Source of the DNA: Prochilodus magdalenae
Lineage: Eukaryota > Chordata > Actinopteri > Characiformes > Prochilodontidae
DNA length: 64,000 nt
Assembly: GCA_024036415.1 (NCBI GenBank)
Contig: JAMWET010000548.1
Span: forward strand, 231,001-295,000
Reading direction: 5' to 3'
Under the pieces are notes generated by a model. It was given only the letters and a program-made list of their open reading frames with translations. It ran no database searches and had not been told where the DNA came from. Positions within the stretch are counted from its first letter, which is position 1, and every line of letters starts with the position of its first letter. The translations under genes were made by a program, and so were the position numbers. This document shows, in pieces, positions 53,425 to 64,000 of this stretch.

Positions 53425-54600
53425 TACTATTCCCTACAGTGGGAAACCAGGATCACTATCAAAAACACTATCAGAGGGAAGTGAAATGTTTAAACACTAT
53501 TTCCTACATTGGAAATTCAGAACCGCTAACTACAACACTTAAGAAACAGAACAAGTCATCTATACCAAAAAATCAGGATCACTATCCAAAACCACTATTA
53601 CAGGGAAATAGCAGAAACGGTTTTCGGAACATTATTCCATACAACGGAACATCAGAACCACCATCTAGACTGTTATTATAATAAATAATTTCTATACTCT
53701 CCATTCTTTCTATAGGAGAATCAAGAACACTATTTAGGACATTAATATGTATATATTGATTGTTAAACACTATTTCTTATATTGTGTAACGGTCACTTTA
53801 AGGTGGGGTACAGTGCGCATGTGCACGGTGGAGAGCCGGAGCAAATATTGGAGAGTGTGGAGGAAAGCGCAGGAGAGAATGTGCGAGTGGTGAACTGTAC
53901 TAGGTTGTAGCCTGGGTTCTCCAGCTGGTGTTATCTGGGACCTTGTGACGAGTGAAGTCTCTGTGCTCTCATTGTTCATTAACTGGCTCCGAAACCCCGT
54001 CACGACGTGTTCCCTGCGTGTCTCTTCATGGAAGCTAAGTATCCACCTCTCTACGAGAGCACCCACCCAACACCATACTTCCATTCATTACAATTGGAAT
54101 ACCAGGACCACCATCAAAAACGATTACAGGGAACAGAAATGGTTCTCTTAACACTAACTGTTACTTACATTGGAAAAACATAACCATATTATTATGAGGA
54201 AGAGAATAATTCCTCTGATCTCCATCCGCTTTAGGACGATTAGAGTATTAGACATGGGAACCTCGATGCTATTCCTTACTTTGGAAAACCAGGACCACTA
54301 TCTATTCAGTACAAGAGACATACTGTAAATACTCCTTAATCACAATTCCCTGTATTACATAATCAAGAGCACAGTATACAACATCATTGTTAGGGAACAA
54401 CATGGTCTGGTTAATCAAATTTCCCTACACTGGAAAATCAGGAACAGTTTCCTAAACACTATAACCTACTTTAGAAAAAAATGTAGGGACTAAATTCAAC
54501 ACTAGCTGTTGTATGTAAAATAAATGGTTCCCTGTTCATCCTATACAGTATTCCTTGCATTGTAAAATAAGGTGCACTATTTGGAACAAGGACAGCATTC
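53425..54600. repeat. Degenerate tandem array, roughly 70-80-bp unit
   Basis: The motif TTCCCTACATTGGAAAATCA, then GGACCACTATCNAAAACACT, recurs in degraded form near 53429, 53500, 53560, 53635, 53708, 53772, 54096, 54161, 54270, 54348, 54420 and 54550, often with ACAGGGAACA between. Unit borders are blurred, so this is an old array. The solo LTR at 53785-54092 splits one unit. Confidence 0.6.
53785..54092. mobile_element. Solo LTR, copy 2 (308 bp, 4-bp TSD)
   Basis: TGTAACGGTCACTTTAAGG to CCATTCATTACA, same length as copy 1 at 10852. Direct ATTG at 53781-53784 and 54093-54096. Removing the LTR and one ATTG restores the array motif TTATATTGGAATACCAGGAC. Confidence 0.87.
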
Positions 54601-54719
54601 CAGGGCATTGTGGGAACAGTGTGGGAAACTGTGACTGAAATGTACCTTATACCTCCCCCACAAGCATTAATACCAGCTGGCTACATCAATGATTTTGACA
54701 CTCTTACATCAAATAATTG

Positions 54720-55080
54720 CGCCGGCTAAGTGGATGCCTTCCCTGGCACAATTCAGAGGAGAATTCCCTGTAGACTGGACCACTTCTGGTAGACCCGTAT
54801 GGCCGTACGCTTCCATACACCTGCAGATTCAGGCACTTCCTTCACACTATGGTCTTTGGCCACCCCCAAATACAGTCACTCCTTCTAGCCAATCATTAAC
54901 ATCTGCTCTGGAGCCATCTTCCAAACATGGAACGAGACATTCCCTGCACTGTACCACCTCTTCTCAATCTCTTCACACCCCACAGGTATTTAAAGCCCCA
55001 TCATCCTTGTGCAGCGCCATCTGCAGAAGCCTGAAGGTACCATCACCTTAAACATACAAGGTGACTAATTTTTTGTCCGC
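54720..55080 (-). pseudogene. Transposon relic, family D (reverse copy)
   Basis: Matches the 37160 copy in reverse, through the helix-turn-helix segment to the end AAGGTGACTAATTTTTTGTC. A stretch next to CAGTCTACAGGG is deleted. Confidence 0.6.
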
Positions 55081-55379
55081 TATCTAGAACCTGGACGTTT
55101 AGATGTCTACTTGTTAGAATAATGAACTGATTGTATCCTGAATGTTAGGCTATCATTTGACTCCTGTACCTGTAATATATTTAAGACTGCATTTTATTAC
55201 TTCATATGCAAATAAAAGATTTGCTAACCCTGCAAGAGACTTAGAAATTAGTCCATGCTTTCATAAATAGATTGGACTAATGCCTTTCTGCCTTTCGGTA
55301 TCTCAAAACAGGCTCCAACTAGTTTCGTATCCAGCAGTCTGAAATCTTGCATAGATTACTCTGGTCTTATTCATCGTAA

Positions 55380-56000
55380 GTGCACTATTTTGAGAGTCTT
55401 CTGTTTAGTTCCAGACACGGAGCCGGAGTTACTTTGGAATGGGAAAATAAAGGCGTCAGTGCACATGGCATGGTCGATTGGCTGGCGACACACAGACGGT
55501 CAATGTGAACTAGGCGAGCTTTGAGTGGCTCACACGGGGAGCTGCTTAAAAAGCTATTAGACATGTTTCCAACTCTTTGTGTAATAATACAGAAAAGAGG
55601 GGGGACGTCTAATCGAATAAGATGCCTGTAATCCAATTGGACTGTGGGCCCAATCGCATTTGTTAAGTCAACAGAGCAGCAGTGGGCTGAGATTGGCTGG
55701 GCTTGGCCTTCTTCTTGTCTTCATCTCCCTCCCTCTCTCCTTTTAATCTCGTTGAGTGATTCCAGAATTTTCCAGGGCAGATTTAAAGGGGTTCCTCCAG
55801 CGTCAAGGTAACTTTGACCCCTGCTCTCGCCGGCTTCCGAGGGTTCGATACATCCTAATAGACGCTGTGCTTGCACTGAATTACAAGCAATCCCAGCATG
55901 ACTTTTCTTTATACCAAGCAGCGTCGCTTGGGTGCGGACCATGGCCTCTGATTGGATCAGTTGAGGGCCCCAGGGGAACCTGAGAGACAAGACTCAATAT
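55380..56000. other. Repeat-free block, possible conserved non-coding DNA
   Basis: Unique, moderately GC-rich sequence (for example CTTTTAATCTCGTTGAGTGA, TTTCCAGGGCAGATTTAAAG, GCTTGCACTGAATTACAAGC) without a convincing coding frame. Conservation is only inferred. Confidence 0.28.
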
Positions 56001-57054
56001 GCTCTATAATGAGAAGCATCTAATGACCTGAATGTACTGGAATGAAGATCTCTTGGTTTGTTTGGCTAAAAAGTTGTGGCGGCACTGTAACGTGCGTCTT
56101 ACAGGGGCTAACTTATTGGAGTTACTGGAGGAAACCTAAATTAAATTCATAGTCATTTTTCAAAGCGACGGTCTGCGTCAGTGTAGGCAATCCATAATAC
56201 TAGTTTAGCTAGATTGACTGCATCGGGGAGCTGGCCTAATGATTTCCTGGAAATGACCAATCCATGCGTACATTTTAGTTTGTAGTATCGTTATGCTTGT
56301 CTTCTATTCTTACAGCAATTGTTGCATATTGTTCAAAAACAAAGGCAGTTAAATCTTCAGAAGCCCAATGGAAAATTGTCAGATTGGTATTTGTTACTGT
56401 TGTGTCAAAGCTAATAAGGCCAGGCTAGCTCTCCCAGTGGTCAGGCCTTCAGAAGCTAGACTTGTATGTCAGAATAATGCATAGAACCCAAAATCAAAAG
56501 GTGAGTGCATAGCTGCTTTCTAGCCTCAATAACTTCAGAACAGTTTACGCCACAGACAGGATGAACATCCTGCTCTAAAAGCAAGCAGTAGTAAGTAACC
56601 CAGCACCAAAAAAAAACCCAACCAAAATCTTTAAAGCTGTCTGTGTTAAGCCTTTATTTTCTAATAAAGAGTTAAAAACACAACATCATACACACATCAG
56701 AACACTCAGCACCCTACCCATCGCTATTCAGCATGATGTCATCCAACTGTGACCAAGCATCATCCAGCAATCCAGCTCCAAAACTAACCAAAATCCACTC
56801 GCTGCCATTATATTAGCTGTCGGCTTAAGGGTAATATGATTCGCATGTCAGTTACTTACTATAGAAACCATGCCACTCAGATTATAATAAAAAATAAAAT
56901 AAAATTAAGCCAGTCTTGCTGTGTATCCAAGAGGAAATCTGATGTGAAACCTGTTTTCAAAATCTGTATTAGCTAAAAAGTACATTTTGCAGGTGACGTA
57001 CATTATAGCCAAATTGTCAAAAACAGCCAAATTCATTAAGAAATCAAAGCTATG
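56001..57054. other. Intergenic DNA, nothing recognised
   Basis: No gene or named repeat before the LTR-like insertion. Confidence 0.4.
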
Positions 57055-57249
57055 TGTCAGGCGGCAAAGGATAGGACGGGATGCGCGCTAAGTCACAGTA
57101 ACAGAAAGGTTTATTTGGTCACAAGCCGGGTCTGGCAAAACAACAAACACTCAGGAGTTAGACTACATCGGGTACCATAGGAACAAGGCGAGGCCCCCTG
57201 GGAACGGGAGTTCGGAGGAGCGGAGGCAGGCAGACCCACAGGTGTGACA
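57055..57249. mobile_element. Short solo-LTR-like insertion (195 bp, 5-bp TSD)
   Basis: Begins TGTCAGGCGGCAAAGG and ends CCCACAGGTGTGACA, i.e. TGT...ACA with a longer TGTCA/TGACA inverted end. Direct CTATG at 57050-57054 and 57250-57254. More GC-rich than its surroundings. No second copy in this window. A solo LTR or a miniature LTR element fits. Confidence 0.7.
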
Positions 57250-57639
57250 CTATGTTAGCATTCAAATGAGGCATATATAATCCATAAGTAATCCAGGGTC
57301 TTTTAAAAATATCGTTACATAATAACAGCACGTGTGACTGCGGTAAATAATTTGTAATTATAATGGACCGAAAACAATTACACGACATAGTGGTAGGGTA
57401 CCAGGATTTAACCACCAACTTCCTGTAATTAAGAAGTGACAGTGGAATCAACCAGTCAAAGACTAGAACCGGACGTGTGAGTAAACACCAGGTTTCTGTT
57501 AGGTGTTAGAAATGGATAACAATGGGGACAGCCCATATGCTGCTTACTCCTTACTGTAATACTGCAAACAGTATGATATATACTCATGTCTGTTGTGTTT
57601 AATCTAGAATAGCCAGATCTGACTTCTCTTTAAAGTCTG

Positions 57640-57840
57640 TGGAACTACTTGGAACAATCAGTAAAACGCCAGGGAAGGCTTCCACCAAATCTGGCCCAAC
57701 TACGTAACTCTTTGATGTAAGAGCGCCAAACACTGATGTGGTCTACATTCAGAAACTTGTACAGTACATGCCAAATCCAGTCAGAGCTGTTATTAGCGAT
57801 GTTACACTCTGTTAGGTATATTTCAGTCACATGGGCCAAT
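57640..57840 (-). pseudogene. Transposon relic, family D (reverse fragment)
   Basis: Has GCCAGGGAAGGCTTCCACCA, AATCTGGCCCAACTA and ACACTGATGTGGTCTACATT, paralogous to 37510-37640. Confidence 0.5.
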
Positions 57841-59179
57841 TAATTTTTTTATATTTTTGGCCCAGACTGAAAGCCTAACTCAGTTGTGGCTCACCACTGG
57901 ACATTACTGGAACATGTATGTGAAAAAAACAGTATTCTGTTTGCAAAGCATTGACCAGCGCACAGATATTTTAATAAGAACATATACTACAAAGAGAAAA
58001 TGAGTGTGTGTGTGGAAATGAAATAGTCATGGTGTTGGTCTCCTTATCACCAAGACGTAATTACGAGTGGACACGATAGAGCGAATAATTTCCTCTTTGT
58101 AAAATTAAAAAGTTTGTTGTTCTTACTCAAACTCATTAAGGCTCTGTGGAAAATCAGAGCTTGTACAATCGTCTTGCTGGCATGGCGCTATAAGACTTCC
58201 TTTGTCAGTACCTCCACTTCCAGCCATTTCCAGCCATGGTGTTTGGGCATTGTTACAATGACCGTAATCTGCTGTTGCCACAGCTGGTGAAAGTGTTTGC
58301 TGTGATAAGCCAATCGCTACCATTCACTCTGTCCTCGCGCTGACACCTAGCTCTTTGGTGGTAATCTCTGAGAAGCCTGGCTATCCTCAGAGGGCCCAGA
58401 GCCGCACGGAATGTGAGAAATTGGCTTCCGTCCGTCGGAAGCTGAGCAATTTGCGCTACACGGTCCCTGGGCCTATCTGAGAAATCGTATGGGTTTCACA
58501 CCTCCTCTTGGTGTTCCCCTTCATCTCCTCAACCGGCTCTTCAACATGCAGTCAATAGACCTGTTCCCTGTTGCATGGGCGCTTTTAAGAGGCATGGGTG
58601 TGAATGTATGTGAGAGAGCGTGAGGTAGCTGGGAATTACAAGACAATTTACTGCTCGGTCCCAGGGCACCGGCAAACGCTCTTTCAGGCCGTCCCAAGAT
58701 GACTATGGATTCGGCAGCCGGAGTTGCACCTGGAGAAGGTTGTCTCCGTCTGAGAGAGAGAGAGAACTGAGAGCTCATTATAACGAACCCCTGCTGATTT
58801 CCCTATTCTGAAAGCACCTCTGTCTGTCTGAATTAAAGGCGAACTGTCTGTTGCGCCCACCAGCTCACCATGGGGCTGGAGCACAACACAGAGGCTGATA
58901 ATGTAAAGTGCTGAAATAAAAGCCCAGGGTGCATCACATGACACTGTCCATAAGCAGATGTTTGATCTAAAAATGTCAGTAGCCCACCAAATATATTCTT
59001 AAAAATAGAGGTTGCCAGATAGTTTTTAGTCTGGTTATATTCAGTTCCAGAAATAAACCTTTCGCATTATGTAAAATATTCGTCTACAAGGATTTCCACA
59101 CTTGCACATCAGTACCCTTAAACAGTGTTCATGCAAACAAAGACTGATTAAACATTTACATTGGTGTGAGTAATATTTA
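57841..59179. other. Intergenic DNA including a possible regulatory block
   Basis: About 58080-58960 is repeat-free, GC-balanced unique sequence. No exon, domain or RNA gene was recognised. Confidence 0.35.
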
Positions 59180-59645
59180 TTGAGCTACACATACAGAAGT
59201 AGTGTCTCTTAGTATGGTATCGGGGCGCCATGTTGGCTAATGCAACATGCCAGACTTCTCAGCATGGAGTTGTAGAGGTTCCTAATGGTGTCCTGTGATA
59301 ATCCATCCCATGCAGCTTGAACATCCTCACACAGTTCCTGCAGATTGTATGGTAGGGGTGGAGTTGGAGTGACACCAGGCATTCCGGATGTACGACTGGT
59401 GACAACAAACCGCTGACCATAGTGCCTTCACACATGGATTTGTTGGTCGTCTCCACCAATACAAAAGCGGGACTCGTCACTGAAGATGACCTGCTGCCAT
59501 TCGGAGTCACTCCAGGACAGTCTGGCTAAAGACACCATTGCAGTCTTGGTGACATTGATGTGGTGTTAAGGGTAGGCGCCGTAATGGTCTGTGTGCATGC
59601 AGTTTGCCAATGGCGCTTGACTAACAGGTTGACTGATGGAGGGCA
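59180..59645 (-). mobile_element. Tc1/mariner relic, family A (right-truncated)
   Basis: The minus strand reads EWQQVIFSDESRFCIGGDDQ, the clearest transposase block of this family in the window (Tc1 W..V.FSDESRF), followed by frameshifted sequence. It ends in remains of the MITE at about 59640. Confidence 0.7.
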
Positions 59646-59694
59646 TTAACAATGGTTACGATGCTTAACTAATGTTAAGTACATATGTACCAAC

Positions 59695-60226
59695 TACAGG
59701 GGTTGGACAATGAAACTGAAACACCTGTCATTTTAGTGTGGGAGGTCTCATGGCTAAATTGGACCAGCCTGGTGGCCAATCTTCATTAATTGCACATTGC
59801 ACCAGTAAGAGCAGAGTGTGAAGGTTCAGTTAGCAGGTAAGAGCACAGTTCTGCTCAAAATACTGCAATGCACACAATATTATGGGTGACATACTAGAGT
59901 TCAAAAGACAAATTTTTGGTGCATGTCTTGCTGGCACATCTGTAACAAAGACAGCAAGTCTTTGTGATGTATCAAGAGCCACGGTATCCAGGGTAATGTC
60001 AGCATAGCACCAAGAAGGACGAACCACATCCAACAGGATTAACTGTGGATGCAAGAAGAAGCTGTCTGAAAGGGATGTTCGGGTGCTAACCCGGATTGTA
60101 TCCAAAAAACAAAACCACGGCTGCCCAAATGGCGCTGTATTGGCCGCAAAAGGAGGCCCTACACCATACTAATAAATGATTGTGGTCTAAAATCAGGTGT
60201 TTCAGTTTCATTGTCCAACCCCTGTA
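59695..60226 (+). mobile_element. Tc1-like element, family B, copy 4
   Basis: TA-flanked CAGGGGTTGGACAATGAAAC ends. In this copy the + strand carries MGDILEFKRQIFGACLAGTS, then SVTKTASLCDVSRATVSRVM, then KKLSERDVRVLTRIVSKK. It keeps more of the DNA-binding region (second helix-turn-helix) than the other three. It splits a GTAACACTTTACAT-type MITE (59640-59694 and 60227-60320). Confidence 0.8.
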
Positions 60227-60320
60227 CATGTTTAAATGCTGAGTAACATGTTTAGCATTAATTAGCCAATACTAATGCGTTACTTCATGTTAGTTGGTCA
60301 ACACTCAATGTAAAGTGTTC

Positions 60321-61214
60321 CCAATCGCTCTATATTGCACCAAATAGGATTCTTCTATTGTAACAGCTTGACATCAAAACACTACCAGAACTTACATATA
60401 CATATACATCACATTACTCATCAATCTGAAGAACCATTTCACCATGCAAAGAATAGATCACATGGTTCTCTGTCAAGCTTGTAATAACAAAAGGACAACC
60501 ACAGATTTGGTTCTATATAGAACTATTGGTAACACTTTACATTGAGTTTTGACACAGAACTCATGGATCTATACAGAACCTTCTCCTTCACTGAAAAACC
60601 ATTTTATATAAGTGTACAGACTGAAATCTAAAGATGGACTAAAGACTGAAGTGCAGATGTGCCGTTGACCATACAAACACAAACCCCCCAAATCCCCCAC
60701 CAATGAAACATTGTAGTGCTGATAAACCCGCCTGACCGGTTCAAAGCAAGGCCTGTAACAGTTTCTAATTTTTCTCGGTTTCTCTCTCTAATCCTCATTC
60801 CCGGGGTTTCACCACCTGCATGATACACTGAAGCTTTGAACCAGTCCAAATAGTCATATTAGCACGGCAGTACAATAATCACTCAAACGACTGTGGAAAT
60901 TACTGTTGCGCTCGATAATAATTACTGACCTTGGTGTTTGTAGACATTCTGAGGTGGGCATTAAGCCGGAAAGCTGTTTTAGCTAATTTGTGCTATTCTG
61001 CGTAGCTGCGATTAAGCCTTCTGTAATGTTTAGCATCATCCCTGTCATTAGCAAACAACCGCTAATCCATCTACATTGCATTATCTTAATGGCAAGACCT
61101 GTTGGTAGGAAGGCCAAAGAGCACCCTATGAAAATCAGAAAATGGCAGTTCCCAGTTTACAAGCCCCAGCCGGCACAGTAAGTAAGTTATTCATTGTTCG
61201 ATATGATTTTGGAA
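60321..61214. other. Intergenic DNA with a possible conserved block
   Basis: About 60860-61180 is unique sequence with words such as CGATAATAATTACTGACCTT. An open frame from 61089 (MARPVGRKAKEHPMKIRKWQ) runs to a donor-like GTAAGT at 61178, but no acceptor or family is recognised. Confidence 0.3.
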
Positions 61215-61480
61215 AAGGTTAGATATGAAGTGATTCGCTTTCATACAGAAATATCAGAGTAAGAGTTGCAGGTGGAGTGACTCCGGGCCTCCTGGCTGAC
61301 CACGGTTCCTCATACATGGATTCGGTGGTGGTCTCCACCAAGACAAAAACAGGACTCGTTACTGAAGATGACCTGCTGCCATTCTGAATCACTCCATGAC
61401 AACCTGGCACGACAGCAACGTGTTTCTCCAATGGTCCTGGCACTAACAGGATGACTCATGGAGGGCAGTAACGATAGTTA
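61215..61480 (-). mobile_element. Tc1/mariner relic, family A (fragment)
   Basis: The minus strand covers the SDES-region block (61340-61400) and the neighbouring CACTAACAGGATGACTCATG, then passes into GTAAC-type MITE remains at about 61470-61590. Confidence 0.6.
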
Positions 61481-61590
61481 CAGTGCTTAACTTATGTTGA
61501 GTAAACATGTAACGTCTACAATGTTAAGTAACATGCTTAACATTAGTTTACCATTGTTAATGCACCACTTCATGTTAATTAAGATCAGAA

Positions 61591-61949
61591 AATCTAGAGG
61601 CAGACAAATTTGGCCAGAGCCATGTAACTCCTGGTAGACCACCAAAATTTACCCCACCAGATTATCAGAAGCTTTCATATTATAGACGAAGGAAAAAGTC
61701 AACTACTACTTTCGCTTCAGATCTCAGTACATCATGTCTATCCATCCTGTGGGTTTCTCAATCCATCTACTGTGAAAAGAGAACTCAAGGCTATGGGACT
61801 GAAAGGATGTGTAGCTGCCAAGAAGTTTTCTGAATCTCATAACTGCCATGTTCTCTGGCTAATATCCTCTATATGTCTGACACAATCAGTGTCCTTGCTG
61901 GCTTGTCTCACAGTTTTCCCCTCTTATCATTTGAAATTCCTAACCAGTA

Positions 61950-61992
<43 letters not shown>

Positions 61993-64000
61993 TTATAGCC
62001 TTTGTTTATATCAGTGTACACAAAAAGTACATGCACTCTAGTTCAAGGTTTGCACTTTGCACAGTTCTAAGTATTCATATCATTCATATTTTCTATTTTC
62101 ATTGTGGTTATTAATGTTTTTGATAATGATTTGGAATATCTAACTTCAGATCTACTTTTCTATTTAACCATGTAACTGAATGTAACCAAAATGTAACTGA
62201 AGAATAACAAAAATTCTTGAGAAATTTGCAGATTCCCATTTTTATATATTTACTTTTGACCACATTTTTAAAAACCTTCAACCATGTATCAGTGTCACGT
62301 CAAAGATAATTTTTTGCTGCGTTTTAGTTAAATAAACTGTAGCGTTCTGCTCAGCTTTTTGGTCGAGCACAGTTCGAATTACTATATCTTAATGAAGAAA
62401 GTGTTACTCAACCTTAGAAACTTAACTCAACCTCATTGTGCCATCTCTACCAATTGGCAGAGCAATGTTAGGCTAAAACACAACCCACAGGTGAGTCTCA
62501 CAGTAGATGTGCATTTACTGTTCTCATCCATAGAAGTAAATCTCTCCAGACATGTAGATTGTTTTTGATGGGATTTTCAAAAGGTGGGCTTATGTTTTCG
62601 GCATATTATATTTTCAGAGGTTTTGATGTATGAATTTTGTAACTTTTTATAACAAAAATGATCAAAATCATTTGTTACCAAACGCTCTAATTGTTTCTTT
62701 AAGCTAAAGTTGTTAAGCTAATGTCAATAAAATCGACTACTTGCTTTGATGTTGTTGCCCCAAACAAACAAAAGCAATGGGAAAAAAATTCTTGGCGAGG
62801 ACATTAAGGGTTAGGAAACCCAGTTTTTCATTGTACAGCATCAGCTCCCTTTTGATTAATAGCTGCAGTATATCTTGATCACCTACCTTCACCTTAGAAA
62901 ACTGGGTAATTTTCAGCAGCAGCTACGTCTTTTTTACGTATTCTTCTCATATACTGTGACCAGCCTAAACCACTACACCCTTTGTCACCACTGACAATCT
63001 GTGACCGACCTCTTCACCTGAGAACTTGCACAATATCAGCTGTACGTTTCTCTTGAATTCCAACAGTCAAACTTCGGAATGCTATCAAGATCGTACACGA
63101 TTCGGCCTAAAGAACGATGCTTGCATTTTGTCTTTGTTCAATGACTTCAATCTCCAGCTCAAAGTCTACAACATGGACATACGGCTACATTGTATGTTTG
63201 TGCATGTGTGTGCTGTCCCGTGCGATAAGTCCAGCAGGAGGGTGGAATAAGCGCAGACCGCCGTGTCCAGCCTCTCAAAGCTCTTTGGGAACGCCGTGTG
63301 AGCTCTGCTTTGAAAAGCAGGAACAGACGCCGATGTGGCAGACGGCTTAGAAGCGGAACTGGAGAGACAACAGCTTTACACGCCGTGAGGATGAGAGGGG
63401 AAATCTCGGGCTTCTGAAGTGAAGCAGAAAGAAGAAGGGGAAAGAGAGGAAGAAGAAGAGGAAAAGCAGATAAACGCTGTCAGAGGAGGAAAAAAAGAGC
63501 AGTGTAATCTCTGTGTTGTTTGCTTTTCCCACGGGCCTTTCCAAAACAACTGGCTCTTTAAGCTCCGCCAGACACAAGACAGAGGAACGACGGCTCAGGG
63601 GTAAAAGGGAGGAAGAGAGACGAGGAAGGAAGAATCAAAAACAAGATTTCTCACAACTCTACCACAAGCAGTTGGAGTAAAATAGCTCTAGCAGAGGTTC
63701 CTCAACAGCTGTAGACTTGAACTGGGTTTGTGTTTAAGAAGCAACTTTAATCAGTGTAGACACAGCATGGGCGCTCTTTTTTACGCTTTTAAAAAAGTCT
63801 CAGTTACAACAGTAAGAGTTTTTTCAAGGAGCCAAATGTGGTTCGAATGGCTCGCTCCGAGGAAGTTTCTTCATTGGCCACGTTTATTTTGTAAAGCAGA
63901 ATTATAGCGAATATGACAACCATCAGTTTCATTCCAGCTGACATGACAAGCACATATTAGCATAAATCCATAGAACTGTGACCAATATGATCAATGAGAA
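61591..64000. other. Intergenic DNA to the window end
   Basis: Holds an (AT)n run at about 61953-61989 and a polypurine stretch at about 63415-63470. About 63190-63620 is GC-richer unique sequence; the frames over it (for example 63419-63604 +) look like by-products of the purine run. No gene was recognised. Confidence 0.45.

Noticed and set aside
63347..63604. Lys/Glu-rich and Phe/Leu-rich frames near the window end
   Set aside because: Both come from a polypurine stretch read on opposite strands.

Overview
The window is animal, vertebrate and almost certainly teleost fish DNA. Genes have short GT-AG exons, polyadenylation signals, and long introns and intergenic DNA full of (AT)n/(CA)n microsatellites. 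The repeats are typical of fish: Tc1/mariner relics, tRNA-derived SINEs with an L2-type tail, a piggyBac element and solo LTRs. The clustered antibody light-chain genes are also a fish arrangement. The species cannot be read from the sequence; an ostariophysan is a guess from repeat style.

Region 1 (1-9.1 kb, + strand) is the 3' end of a protein-coding gene: four exons at 86-161, 236-327, 5341-5471 and 6803-6838, then a UTR of about 2.2 kb ending at an AATAAA near 9061. The encoded C-terminus looks like GRAMD4 (end of the GRAM domain plus tail). Region 2 (9.1-15.2 kb) is intergenic and repeat-rich: L2-type LINE tail, a solo LTR, several Tc1/mariner relics and a SINE.

Region 3 (15.2-28.8 kb, + strand) is the main feature: three tandem immunoglobulin light-chain clusters, each octamer-TATA promoter, split leader, V, 23-bp RSS, 12-bp RSS, J, intron and single-exon C. 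V and J lie 278 bp apart in every unit. A rearranged unit would give leader-V-J-C protein, with V-J joining by deletion, J spliced to C in phase 1, and a penultimate Cys for heavy-chain pairing. The three C exons encode the same protein. Unit 2 is the cleanest; unit 1 has a damaged V heptamer and unit 3 a J with Leu in place of the FGxG Phe. A promoter relic at about 30.95 kb suggests another, lost unit. The unit 1-2 and unit 2-3 spacers share decayed Tc1 transposase relics, so these were present before the last duplication.

Region 4 (28.8-64 kb) has no gene I can recognise. It holds a piggyBac-like element with 16-bp inverted ends and a LINE in its middle (31.8-33.25 kb), further Tc1/mariner copies, a second solo LTR inserted in an old degenerate tandem array (53.4-54.6 kb), a 195-bp LTR-like insertion with a 5-bp target duplication (57.06-57.25 kb), two minisatellites (31-bp and about 103-bp units), and several repeat-free blocks that could be conserved regulatory DNA. 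That last point is only inference.
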